Origin: an uncultured Clostridia bacterium | GTDB lineage: Bacteria > Bacillota > Clostridia > Oscillospirales > CAG-382 | Reading direction: 5' to 3' | Assembly: GCA_947626805.1 (NCBI GenBank) | Contig: CANQTR010000006.1 | Location: 1-45,463 of the forward strand | Length of the DNA: 45,463 nt | In this document: positions 36,301-42,971 of the stretch, one piece after another | Layout: every line of letters starts with the position of its first letter | Numbering within the stretch: position 1 is the stretch's first letter | Translations under genes and position numbers: made by a program | Notes under the pieces: generated by a model | The model's database searches: none | What the model was told of the DNA's origin: nothing | The model's input: only the letters and a program-made list of their open reading frames with translations

Positions 36301-38038
36301 GATTCCGGTATATACACGGGAAAATTCCAAATACGGCTCGGAATACGGGACCGTCGCGAAAGACAGACAAATCGAAAACGACCTCACATGGGCGTTGAAC
36401 GCCGACGGCACGAAAAATACGGACGCGACCTTGCGGTATGAGCCGTTCGCGCACACCAACGCCGTCATGTGGGAATACTACGCCACCATGGAGGCGGGTG
36501 CTTCCGGCAACCACCACCAGCCGAAAGACGCCGCGCCGGAGGTCGAAGCAAACACGCAAGTTTGGAACGGAAGTCCAAATACCTATGTGGGAACCGGGCA
36601 ACCGCACACGGTGAAAACCAACCCAAGCTGTACGGAGGCGGATTCCGTCGACGGATTGCAGTACGGCGTATGCGATTTGACGCAACCCGACGGCACGATT
36701 CTCCACTACATGTACCGCAACGGCGAACTCCTCGACCCGCACTACAACGGCGAGGCGTCGACCTACCTTCGCAACATGGCGCGCTACGGCGTCAGCCCGA
36801 CGGTGCATTTCGGCGTGAAAGGCGAAACAACGGAAAGCCCGGCGACGGAACCCGCAAGCGGCTACTATGACTACGACGGCGTATATTCCGTCTACGGCAA
36901 CACGGGCTGGTTCGAGGAGCAGGCGAACTACGTCAACACCTGGAACCCCGACGCGCTGACGGTTTCCAAGGAACTGGTCGGCGAAAGCGGAACGCCGATA
37001 GACGGCAGGGACCGCGACGTCGCGTTTTCCTACACGGTGACCTTTACACTTCCCGAATGGCTGACGAATCCCGACCACGACGAGGCGGCGAATGCGCTGA
37101 AAAACCTGCCCTACTGGAAAGGAAAGACCGCCGACCGGGACAAGGCGACAACGGAGGGCGGCGCGCCGCGTCCGCTCGACCTTGCGGAAATCGACGCGCT
37201 CGCGCAAAAGCACAGGGAAAACGCGGAACCCGAATTCCTGACGCCCGACGAAACCGGCGCTTACACCTTCACTTTGAAAGCCGATGAATCCGTCGTGCTT
37301 TACGGATTGCCAATCGGAACCGCCTACACGGTTCGGGAAACGCGCGACCCCGATTACCCGTTACAGGGCGAAACCGACGAAAGCGATTCGCGGTACGCCG
37401 CCACGGGCACAATTGAAAAAAGCGACGCGGGAATCGTCGGAACCGTGATAGCCAATCAAGTGACCTACGTCAACGAAAAACCCGAACCAGAATCCGGCTC
37501 GCTCACGGTGGAAAAGCGCGTCACGGACGACGACGCGGAAACCGTCGACAAAACATTCACCTTCAAAGTCGCGCTGACGCCGCTGACCGCGAAGGACGAC
37601 CTCGAGGCGACAAAGTACGACAAAAACGACCGGAAAATAGAAGATTTCTCCCTCGATTGGACCCCCGACGAAACGGGCGGGCTGACCGCAACCTTTTCCT
37701 TGCGGCACGGGGAAAAGGTCGTTATCAACGGCATCCCGCTGGGGACGAACTACACCGTGGCCGAAACCGACCGGGACGGCTACCACCTCGAATACGTGAC
37801 GGACACCGCGTCGGAACCGAAAACGTATATCCACCCCGAAGATTTCGGCGTGCGCGGCACAATCGACGAAACGACGCCGCATGTGTATTGGCTCTTCGCG
37901 AACGCGAAACCGGCGGACCTGCCGTTCAGCGGCAGTTTCGGCGTGTGGCAGTTCTGGGGAATCGGCGCGGCGCTTCTGCTCGCCGCCGTCGCGGTGTGCG
38001 TGATTCGCCGTAGGAAACGCGGCAAGCGCGTGATTTAG
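30359..38038 (+). CDS. Giant VWA/CnaB-like surface protein with LPFSG sorting signal
   Basis: A 2,559-aa cell-wall adhesin or pilus-tip-like protein. A basic N-terminus and hydrophobic stretch (about 22-50) form a signal peptide. A von Willebrand A domain (about 150-480) carries the MIDAS D158-x-S160-x-S162 in FDMSASMG and a later SDGGANFAF. A long central region is not recognised. CnaB-like beta domains follow: one beginning near 1579 (LHVTKLLEPP) with GLDNRVAYRFTE, one near 2200 (LTVSKELVG, E-box YTVRET) and one near 2381 (LTVEKRVTD, E-box YTVAET); these Lys and Glu could form isopeptide bonds. The C-terminus has LPFSG (2521-2525), a membrane helix and RRRKRGKR. GAGGAGG precedes the ATG. 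Sortase follows 10 bp downstream. Confidence 0.92.
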   Translation: MCDTRKTGNAKREGKSGSRKVRRLTCLLLCLCMVMPMFPVFRGLLSDAHAVGATEHIVENSRVADPDTMDDYVNQLLNMANGSRYAGRVWTDKSVFAYGNDDEQDWIGNALSLHMETDGYDGSVDFDADFGHVFSALASSQVVNEFPPSPIDLVIVFDMSASMGQDTRFGIDGGSNAFQKHSGDGWPAEGVLMADRIENSRIQQTLDAINKTIDKLMEQNPENRVAVCCYGANATVILPLAHYMHAKGADGTPDKEIPFLKVGGMETLYYPGDLVWRDTGDSVNGKTIENEGWYWVNNRDTCYTVEANALMNENVDDCSMKELSNVDDYEPYTTVISNNVNSDNVKAFPGAANPAEINRVSDTIKANSKTINNNGNGTTDYGPRTDNLIKAVAETEELHADDYVGYFTNTQGGIYLAYKQLADSKATTYTDMLSNGTKNTVARIPAAIIMSDGGANFAFNNMGGTVDDWNKRYGAKKDDSVDNPTDLSSYYLSDDTYGPNGVHYTIREEDYKHRLGGHDTGENPGNTGDEWYNVYLPGDDTLLPGTPGTTTETGRWDGLHTLYNLGADYYQDGTLQTPPVWDRPGVLYANDDDWQGTPATVLEVLLTASYMNQVVKKHYESGWDDKNVLPDSKAPMSTYTMNVDTKNVPQWGRWRLFPTLDPKDYPPDDLANQVNNDPRDFADQYGATYWTGSGWDNYQSIVFGAVVREWGALKANKKTNPYVSMAGGAQAAAGGIAAKLDMTAQSAYTYRSGETVISVTPDEILDNVAYNKDFFDVTSDQVDVSFERILSEITGTVFTPISGDNDAGVGNSITYQDPIGDYMEIKNQSLKTTVHDSSAPATYDMALLVFGKMHGLVRAGVYDYQWNDDYMSVPEHHAGTHGETAFPMGWYKGENGKTGEKAEENPETGLPVGCATAEEAWAAGWVYRFNFKTLLSYVPIVGAPDDGMPNNLSDQVKNTVYTCYRFAGSKTERNKLRRNPIYGEEIPDELAAKWGNYEKTGDYPEGNGDYANVPGVYRLSDIRVWIEDTGDYIDTEGAIAPNSGYNRSLYLNIPAAAVPTQLATITLGRDGVLSYLTNLATDKGLDYGELRNVTEEDKERFALKAQYEAYSAQSTPLRLFYAVGLEEDLILRDDTPQHNQIGVDFSKISAEYISSHTVEGQDYVWFISNFYSGTNYTDYVTDTATARTRGDPTMTFSPSAENRYYVFQKPLPLYAHAYRATADGALKPVDNADGVWSDTDNQNGGNGATKWENDATGGGQWTGGEYMGTYASEEDFRRAKETLTVKDGKQYITDGKGVQYLYVENGIVFLERDLMDHVTSKADGSGFESGSVAFNSEDYFFLLVEYYLPEGDVNSGHDDQGHTVPDSYGGRMVQRAVARRGSEFGSGFASDNIDNGDMLCWTDMSHAIDLELDYLSKSETGDLTRGEPTFEKLTQTGDELRKYLRDTCKISSAVQVPDPDNPENQISALEQQVKYWQTVQENAQVRAALESAREKAASEGGLNASNFNDYFQFAVSARPGGIRSGDMSNNRHAKTDNATGTANNYYVPTVSDNSGTDDDIILNNYMGNNGRLEIANQMLHVTKLLEPPAGFALSEEQKDEEFNYQIYVQGVTGTRSAMLTQYNEYGKVWERRLAYIDVLTDNSDLVLDNSSRRALFDVSVVNGRETARQVVTNDAGAYVYADDDGNPTEEICAAKDLYYMYLPSNGTGGGAAHTRRLYQDPQYDGTADGYTSSNAFDKNGRTTFFAPGAREETTEEPGAPNRNSYRDSSKYANRPAGTRTYWAMDAELIPVSEVQAMEATDETLESEPGGISVLALESVGGGAWIHGDSCTAEHKHLQFYTFVIRKPNNETSETNFSSPFMTRSLYMTVTLEFGKNANRNDGGAAAGTALTKDDVYDQILPSADRPDLFGDKELKDIAANTAEFTLKHGEGLLLSGLDNRVAYRFTEKLTAEQLAKGYALKRISHIQQRGSESIYVPGVQKIPVYTRENSKYGSEYGTVAKDRQIENDLTWALNADGTKNTDATLRYEPFAHTNAVMWEYYATMEAGASGNHHQPKDAAPEVEANTQVWNGSPNTYVGTGQPHTVKTNPSCTEADSVDGLQYGVCDLTQPDGTILHYMYRNGELLDPHYNGEASTYLRNMARYGVSPTVHFGVKGETTESPATEPASGYYDYDGVYSVYGNTGWFEEQANYVNTWNPDALTVSKELVGESGTPIDGRDRDVAFSYTVTFTLPEWLTNPDHDEAANALKNLPYWKGKTADRDKATTEGGAPRPLDLAEIDALAQKHRENAEPEFLTPDETGAYTFTLKADESVVLYGLPIGTAYTVRETRDPDYPLQGETDESDSRYAATGTIEKSDAGIVGTVIANQVTYVNEKPEPESGSLTVEKRVTDDDAETVDKTFTFKVALTPLTAKDDLEATKYDKNDRKIEDFSLDWTPDETGGLTATFSLRHGEKVVINGIPLGTNYTVAETDRDGYHLEYVTDTASEPKTYIHPEDFGVRGTIDETTPHVYWLFANAKPADLPFSGSFGVWQFWGIGAALLLAAVAVCVIRRRKRGKRVI

Positions 38039-38048
38039 GTGCGAAAAA

Positions 38049-38822
38049 ATGCGCGTACTTGAAAAAACGCCGGAAACCGTCCCGACCGCGCGGGGCGGTC
38101 GACCGGCAGGAACGAAAAAACCGCCCCTACGGCGGAAATGGTTCGTCGCGGTAGTCGTGCTGTGCGCGCTGACCGGGCTCGCGCTCCTGCTTGCCCGTCC
38201 GGTCGGGGTCTATCTCGCCGACCGCCGGCACGAACAGGCAATCGACGAATACGTCGCGGCGGTGGAACAGCTGACCGACGAAGAATTGGCGGAAATTCGG
38301 GAACGGGCTGTCGAATACAACAAACGTTACGCGACCGCCCGCCCGTATATCTGGTCGAAAACGTACGGGCAGTTCGAACAGGACTACCCTTCGGAGTTGC
38401 GCGTACCGGGGACGGACGTCATCGGCTATCTCGAAATCCCCGCAATCGACGTCCGTCTGCCCATCTACCACGACGCGACCGACGAAAATATGCGCCGCGG
38501 GTGCGGGCATTCGGAATGCACGTCCCTCCCCGTCGGCGGAACGGACGGACACGCCGTCCTGCTCTCCCACCGAAACATGGCGACGGCGGTCACGTTCGAA
38601 CGCCTTGACGAATTGCAGGAGGGCGACACCTTTTCCGTCACGGTTTTGAAGGAAACCGCGACCTTCCGGGTGGACAGTATCCGCGTGGTCGACCCGGACA
38701 ACCTCGCCGACTACGCCGACGACAAGGTCGAGGAAGGCAAGCAACTCTGCACGCTGGTCACCTGCACCCCGAACGTCACAAACACCCACCGCCTTTTCGT
38801 CCGCGGCGTGCGCGTCAAGTGA
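38049..38822 (+). CDS. Sortase, class C-like
   Basis: A 257-aa membrane transpeptidase with an N-terminal helix (about 31-52). Catalytic residues are H174 (VLLSHRN), C239 (LVTCTPN) and R248 (NTHRLFVRG). The context GTDVIGYLEIPAIDVRLPIY and the TLVTCTPxxxNTHR pattern resemble class C sortases that polymerise pilins or anchor large adhesins. The usual SGHRG around the His reads LSHRN here, and I see no clear lid motif (DPW/F). No obvious ribosome binding site precedes the ATG, 10 bp after the adhesin stop, so translation may be coupled. Its most likely substrate is the adjacent protein ending in LPFSG. Confidence 0.9.
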   Translation: MRVLEKTPETVPTARGGRPAGTKKPPLRRKWFVAVVVLCALTGLALLLARPVGVYLADRRHEQAIDEYVAAVEQLTDEELAEIRERAVEYNKRYATARPYIWSKTYGQFEQDYPSELRVPGTDVIGYLEIPAIDVRLPIYHDATDENMRRGCGHSECTSLPVGGTDGHAVLLSHRNMATAVTFERLDELQEGDTFSVTVLKETATFRVDSIRVVDPDNLADYADDKVEEGKQLCTLVTCTPNVTNTHRLFVRGVRVK

Positions 38823-38843
38823 AACTTTCACAAAAAATTCCTG

Positions 38844-38876
38844 CCGTTAGAGGGTTCAACGTAGGGATTTACAAAA
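38844..38876 (+). repeat. Right copy of the degenerate inverted repeat flanking the adhesin module
   Basis: CCGTTAGAGGGTTCAA (38844-38859), then 7 nt, then ATTTACAAAA (38867-38876). It is the inverted counterpart of 28032-28057 and lies 21 bp behind the sortase stop. Confidence 0.55.
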
Positions 38877-38919
38877 ACAAGTAAATTTAAGCTGACAACC
38901 TTCAAGCGAGGCAAGAGAA

Positions 38920-38968
38920 AGGCGACCATGAAAGAGTGGAAATGCTCCTACATGGTCGCTCTTATTTT
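38920..38968 (+). terminator. Terminator of the TetR-adhesin-sortase operon
   Basis: GCGACCATG (38922-38930) pairs with CATGGTCGC (38951-38959) over a 20-nt loop, followed by TCTTA and six T. Confidence 0.85.
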
Positions 38969-39659
38969 TTATATCAACTTATACTTATTATTAAGGGACT
39001 TCAGATAAAGCATCTCGCCGACGCATCCGTTTAATCGGCGATGACCAAGGATTCTTTGTTCCAAAAGTTCCCCATCTTCATTTTCCGTAGTACAGGGGTA
39101 AAAGCGAAAGTTTGCAACCTCTAAAATGATGTTTACACTGAAATAGGAATAAAACAACCTGACTCCATTGTGTAAAATCAAAAGCAAATAATGGTAGAAT
39201 GTACGACAAAAGGTATTCTGCGGTGATTGTTTTTTTCGGTTGCCGAAACTACTTTGTGTAGCGATGCACCTTCCTTAGCATTTGTACATAATGCTACTAG
39301 CAACACAATCAACGCTATAAGACAGGAAATCAAAATACATCCAATTCTGATATACTCCGTCCCCATAGGTTTGAAGGATTTTCAATACAACTTTTTATAT
39401 CAATAAACAGTATTGAAATCCAAAGCGACGCAAATGAAGTATGGTAAAGGCACAACGAAAATATTCTTGACACTTAGTGCATCTTCGTTTTATTCTCATT
39501 TTTCAGAACCAACTACTTCCATGGGATTATCATCAACAAATCAACCATACTTCTATCGCAGAGCAGCTTCACAATTTTGTCTGTAGCCCTGGGTTGTGTT
39601 GTATCAAACTAGTGCTTTCCATGATAACAACGTCTATTGAGGTACACAGAGATATAACC
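38969..39659. other. AT-rich interval without a convincing gene
   Basis: Composition falls sharply here. Short minus-strand frames exist (39178-39366, 62 aa, with one hydrophobic helix near its N-terminus; and 38969-39187, 72 aa, starting only at TTG), but neither has a ribosome binding site and neither product is recognised. They may be remnants of one gene broken by a frameshift. Nothing else is visible. Confidence 0.4.
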
Positions 39660-40194
39660 TCATCGGTGATTTCTGTAAAAGTTACATCTTTCAAAATCCG
39701 CGATTAACGATTCTCCTATCATGGTAACTAATGGTACCACCAAAGCACTCCCCATGCAAAAATATCGCATTTTCTCTGGCATACCAGTATCCGTCCATCC
39801 ATCGGGAAAGCCGTTCATTCATTCACGCTCCACAGGTGTTAGGGTACGCAATTGCCCGGTCATTTGATTTACTACAACATGGGATGTCCGTCCGACTTGT
39901 GTTTCGGATGTAAGTCTCGTTCTGGACGGCTTATCCATCGGTTCTGGAAATTGCACCGCCCCTTCTGAAAACCAATATTCACTGCCATCTCTTCTTTTTC
40001 GACGTTCATGCTTTGCCCCTTTTGAATATGACCAGCGAGGCATATCCTCGCTGCGAAGGAAGTATCGTTTATCAACGCATCCTTTTTCTAGGACATCATG
40101 TAGCGGTATAGGGGCTTTACATTGCGGATATACATCGACAGAATAAATTCGCCCATTCATCGGCGAAAAGTTCTACAGTCCCGATTGCTTCCAT
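39660..40194 (-). pseudogene. Decayed C5-cytosine DNA methyltransferase (second dcm)
   Basis: A remnant with an internal deletion. The start is normal: AGGAGC precedes an ATG at 40194 and the first residues MEAIGTVELFA match motif I of cytosine methyltransferases. After about 11 codons the frame jumps to the C-terminal target-recognition part (NGRIYSVDVYP, YWFSEGAVQFPEPMDKPSRT), so roughly 230 codons including the catalytic Pro-Cys are gone. An in-frame TGA at about 39818 interrupts VERE-stop-MNGFPDGWTDTGMP, and the motif X region MRYFCMGSALVVPLVT follows. The C-terminal part resembles the intact enzyme at 42972-44189, which suggests an old paralogue in the same cluster. Confidence 0.8.
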
Positions 40195-40230
40195 AGGAAC
40201 AGCTCCTGTTGAGTTGACAGTGAGTAACCT

Positions 40231-40682
40231 TTACCACATGATTGAATCCGAATAGTCCACGTTATCTATCAGCTGAGAAATGATAATTTCTTCAATCTCA
40301 TCTATACATACAGACAAGTTTTTGGTGACTTCTTTTGCCCAAATGTGGATAGGTATTCATCCTGACTGAATGAGCATTTAATCATTACGAAGGTCAAGTG
40401 CCATGTTTTCTTCGATTTTTCTATCCAGTACTCGCGGCTTCTCTGTAACCTGTCCCGTCGAGTTTCAAAACTCACCATCGACAAAGACAGCGATATGATA
40501 TTTTAGAGTGGCTATGTCAGGTGATTCTGGCAGACGATTGTCATTTTTGCGATATCAATATCCACGATGCCATAATGCCTTTGCTAAGGTGGTTTCAGCT
40601 TTGCCACCTTTAATTTTACGTGTGGCAGTCATTTCCGGGTTTCAGTTTCAATGGTAGAATCGTAAGATTTGGGGTGTTTCAT
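40231..40682 (-). pseudogene. Decayed very-short-patch-repair (Vsr-like) endonuclease gene
   Basis: The start ATG (40680-40682) overlaps the stop of the 277-aa gene as ATGA. Vsr-like segments are recognisable: KIKGGKAETTLAKALWHRGY, DNRLPESPDIA, YHIAVFVDGEF, RDRLQRSREYWIEK (in a second frame) and IHIWAKEVTKNLSVCIDEIE. At least four stop codons and three frame changes interrupt them; at two of the stops the family normally has Trp (GEF-W, SG-W-IP). Vsr repairs T:G mismatches made by deamination of 5-methylcytosine, so its presence beside dcm genes is expected. The gene is clearly dead. Confidence 0.78.
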
Positions 40683-41512
40683 CTTGTCTGCTCTCGACGT
40701 ACTAGGTTTCCGCACGCCTCATGAAAACGTGTTTGCGGCAATGGAGCCACACCTGAACGTTGAAAACTATCAATAAGTTTCGATATTCCAATATGACCCC
40801 TAATGTGGGAAATAACAGTAAGATGTGACAAGCAATTATTGATACGGCCAGTTGTTATATTCCATCTGTCTCCTTTTAAATACTGATACTTACAATCCTC
40901 ATTCTGAGCAAGTAAATCATTATAGTAAATAAAGCCCTCCAAAGATATTCCGTTATACGCCCCAAAACGATCGTTTAGCGTTTCTAAAACGTCCCCGTCA
41001 ATGCTTAATGAATTCCAGACAAATGGTAATCTTTCCGATGAAAGTACACGATTAGTTCTAACATCTATGATTTCACGAGTGTATTCTTTATCATTGTGCT
41101 GATAGCCAATCATATAAGCTATTCTGAGGAAAACCGTCGCTAAAATATCGATATCCGCGCGATGATCCATGCCTATACGGTCTATAATATCCCAAATTGC
41201 TTTGAAATCCATATCTTCTGAATATGACCCATCCACTTTTTGAAGTACTGGTCGTGCATCTAAAGCAAACCGACGCGGGCCTTCTCGGCTGCTTTCGATG
41301 CCGGGGTACTGTATAAACACTTTTTCTTGTGCTAAAGTTTCGTATAGAAGGAGCCGACATTCCGTCTGCCCATTGATTAACCCATCACGGGAAAGACCAT
41401 TAAAGCTACTTATATTTTCTCGTTTTTGGTTTTCGGATTTTCGATAAGGAGTACTCATTGGAATAAATGTACGAACTCGATTTCTAACTTCATCCATGGA
41501 AATTAATGGCAT
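40679..41512 (-). CDS. Uncharacterised protein of the restriction-modification cluster
   Basis: A complete 277-aa frame with no recognised domain. It begins MPLISMDEVRNRVRTFIPMS after GAGAGG at good spacing and starts 16 bp behind the restriction gene remnant; its stop overlaps the vsr start. It is mixed alpha/beta in character, soluble, with no signal peptide, Walker or helix-turn-helix motif that I can see. The Sau3AI-type cluster context suggests an accessory role in restriction. It is notable that this gene is intact while its neighbours on both sides are broken. Confidence 0.75.
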   Translation of the reverse strand: MPLISMDEVRNRVRTFIPMSTPYRKSENQKRENISSFNGLSRDGLINGQTECRLLLYETLAQEKVFIQYPGIESSREGPRRFALDARPVLQKVDGSYSEDMDFKAIWDIIDRIGMDHRADIDILATVFLRIAYMIGYQHNDKEYTREIIDVRTNRVLSSERLPFVWNSLSIDGDVLETLNDRFGAYNGISLEGFIYYNDLLAQNEDCKYQYLKGDRWNITTGRINNCLSHLTVISHIRGHIGISKLIDSFQRSGVAPLPQTRFHEACGNLVRREQTR

Positions 41513-41527
41513 CGCTGCAACCTCTCA

Positions 41528-42872
41528 TCATTTAATTTGCTTTTCAATATAACTATTGTTCAGCCAAAAGCATTGTTTTGTCATCATACGACCATCTGGC
41601 AAAGGCGCCATATCAGCGGCATTCCTTCCGTGCGGTCGCACATGAGCAACAGGACTTTCTGTCTGCTTTGGTAAATCATTATTGATTCCATAGGCCGTTT
41701 AAATAAGAGAAACTCCTCTGCGTATAATCTGCACAGTGCGCGACCAAACACACCCTACCTCATCCAAGTCATCATTCGGGATATTCCAGAATTTGACCCT
41801 TTCAAACACATACTGTCCATCATCTCGTTCTTGGAAGATAACAAACATAAATTTAATAGGGGCCAGATAATTGTATAGCTCTGATTCTTCCCAAATCTCT
41901 TCGTGACTCAGTTCAATAAAATCGAATGTGGGGAAAGACATACTTTCTTTTATCTTTCCATTGCGCTGCGCTCGAATAGTCTTTGGAATTATGCCTGCTT
42001 TTTGAAATTCTTCTGTATTAGCTATGTTACCCTGGACGTTCATCATTCGAGCCAAAAGCCTGTCATTTAGGCTCTTTGCATTGCTTTCTGTGCCGAAATG
42101 TGCCTTGAGTTGAGATTGAGTCATACCGTAGTAGGCCTTGACTCTGTCGATGATATATTCCTCAAAACTCTGAGTGTGCAAAATATCTGCGGATCTTATG
42201 ATGCGGGGGTTTTCTGCGTTGCCAAAAATGTATTTTTTGAGAATCTGCGTCATATATGAGGACTTCAGAGAATATGCCCTCTGTTTCGCTGGTATCTCCG
42301 AAAACGGCTGCTGGCGAACACTGGATGCATTTGCTCCCTTAGTACAAGCAGCAAGATAGAGCGTATCACCTTCGGAAAGTTCGTGCGCCTGTCCAGCACG
42401 AATCTTATTTATGATAGTCTCCCAATCGCGCTCAATGATAACTAGGTCTTTTTCCGGGAAACTGAATAGAACGACCTCATCTATCCTAAAATCGCCCTTT
42501 TGCTTGCCCACGAGATGTTCGTAGGACATGAGAAGCATAGTGTTACACTTATGCCAAAAAGCGCTGGTTTGAAAAGTCTTGCCATACTCTTCCATAATTG
42601 ATGATATTGCAAACAAGGCGTTCTTTTGCACGGATACCGTTTCGACCTCTGATATAAGGTGTGACTTTTAGCGCTATGCCGGCCTCGGGAAAATCTGGCT
42701 CAGATTCAGAATTGGGGGTATAACCAAACCAGCTTTCTTCGATAACAGTACCGACAGCACCTTTTCCTGTTGCAAAACGACCTGTAGTATCGATATCACG
42801 AAGCGGGATGCCCTTGACTTCCTGTGCACGTCTTAAAATGGCTTCTTTCGTAGTGTAGCTAGTACCTTCCAT
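41528..42872 (-). pseudogene. Sau3AI/MutH-type restriction endonuclease, inactivated
   Basis: The frame begins MEGTSYTTKEAILRRAQEVK and matches the MutH-like N-terminal domain of Sau3AI (DTTGRFATGKGAVGTVIEE, WFGYTPNSESEPDFPEAG). Three lesions are visible. The D...ExK active-site motif reads PDFPEAGIALKV, so the Glu is Ala. A 2-nt loss in an AT repeat near 42595 breaks NIINY from MEEYGKTFQTSAFWHK. An in-frame TAA at 41699-41701 cuts off the C-terminal part (HVRPHGRNAADMAPLPDGRM, KQCFWLNNSYIEKQIK, ending at 41528). Joined length is about 448 codons; Sau3AI has 489. The family cuts GATC, which is inference for this copy. Confidence 0.85.
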
Positions 42873-42971
42873 TAAAATAGGTCCTCCTTCGGTGGCGTCA
42901 TGTCTGTACTATCACCAAAGGGCCTTATGCCTAAGCGTAAACCCGATGGTCTTGTTCTTTTTGAAATTGCC

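Noticed and set aside
32117..37213. Long minus-strand open frames (about 850 codons each) opposite the giant adhesin
   Set aside because: The plus strand carries signal peptide, VWA, CnaB-like domains and a sorting signal in one frame. The minus frames lack ribosome binding sites and recognisable motifs.
28032..38876. Integron attC-like sites (GTTCAAC matches RYYYAAC)
   Set aside because: The paired simple sites and folded attC layout are missing, and the recombinase lacks visible IntI features. A single 7-nt match is chance.
39477..39707. Plus-strand 76-codon frame overlapping the dcm remnant
   Set aside because: The first codons lack a ribosome binding site and the minus strand shows methyltransferase motif X across part of it.
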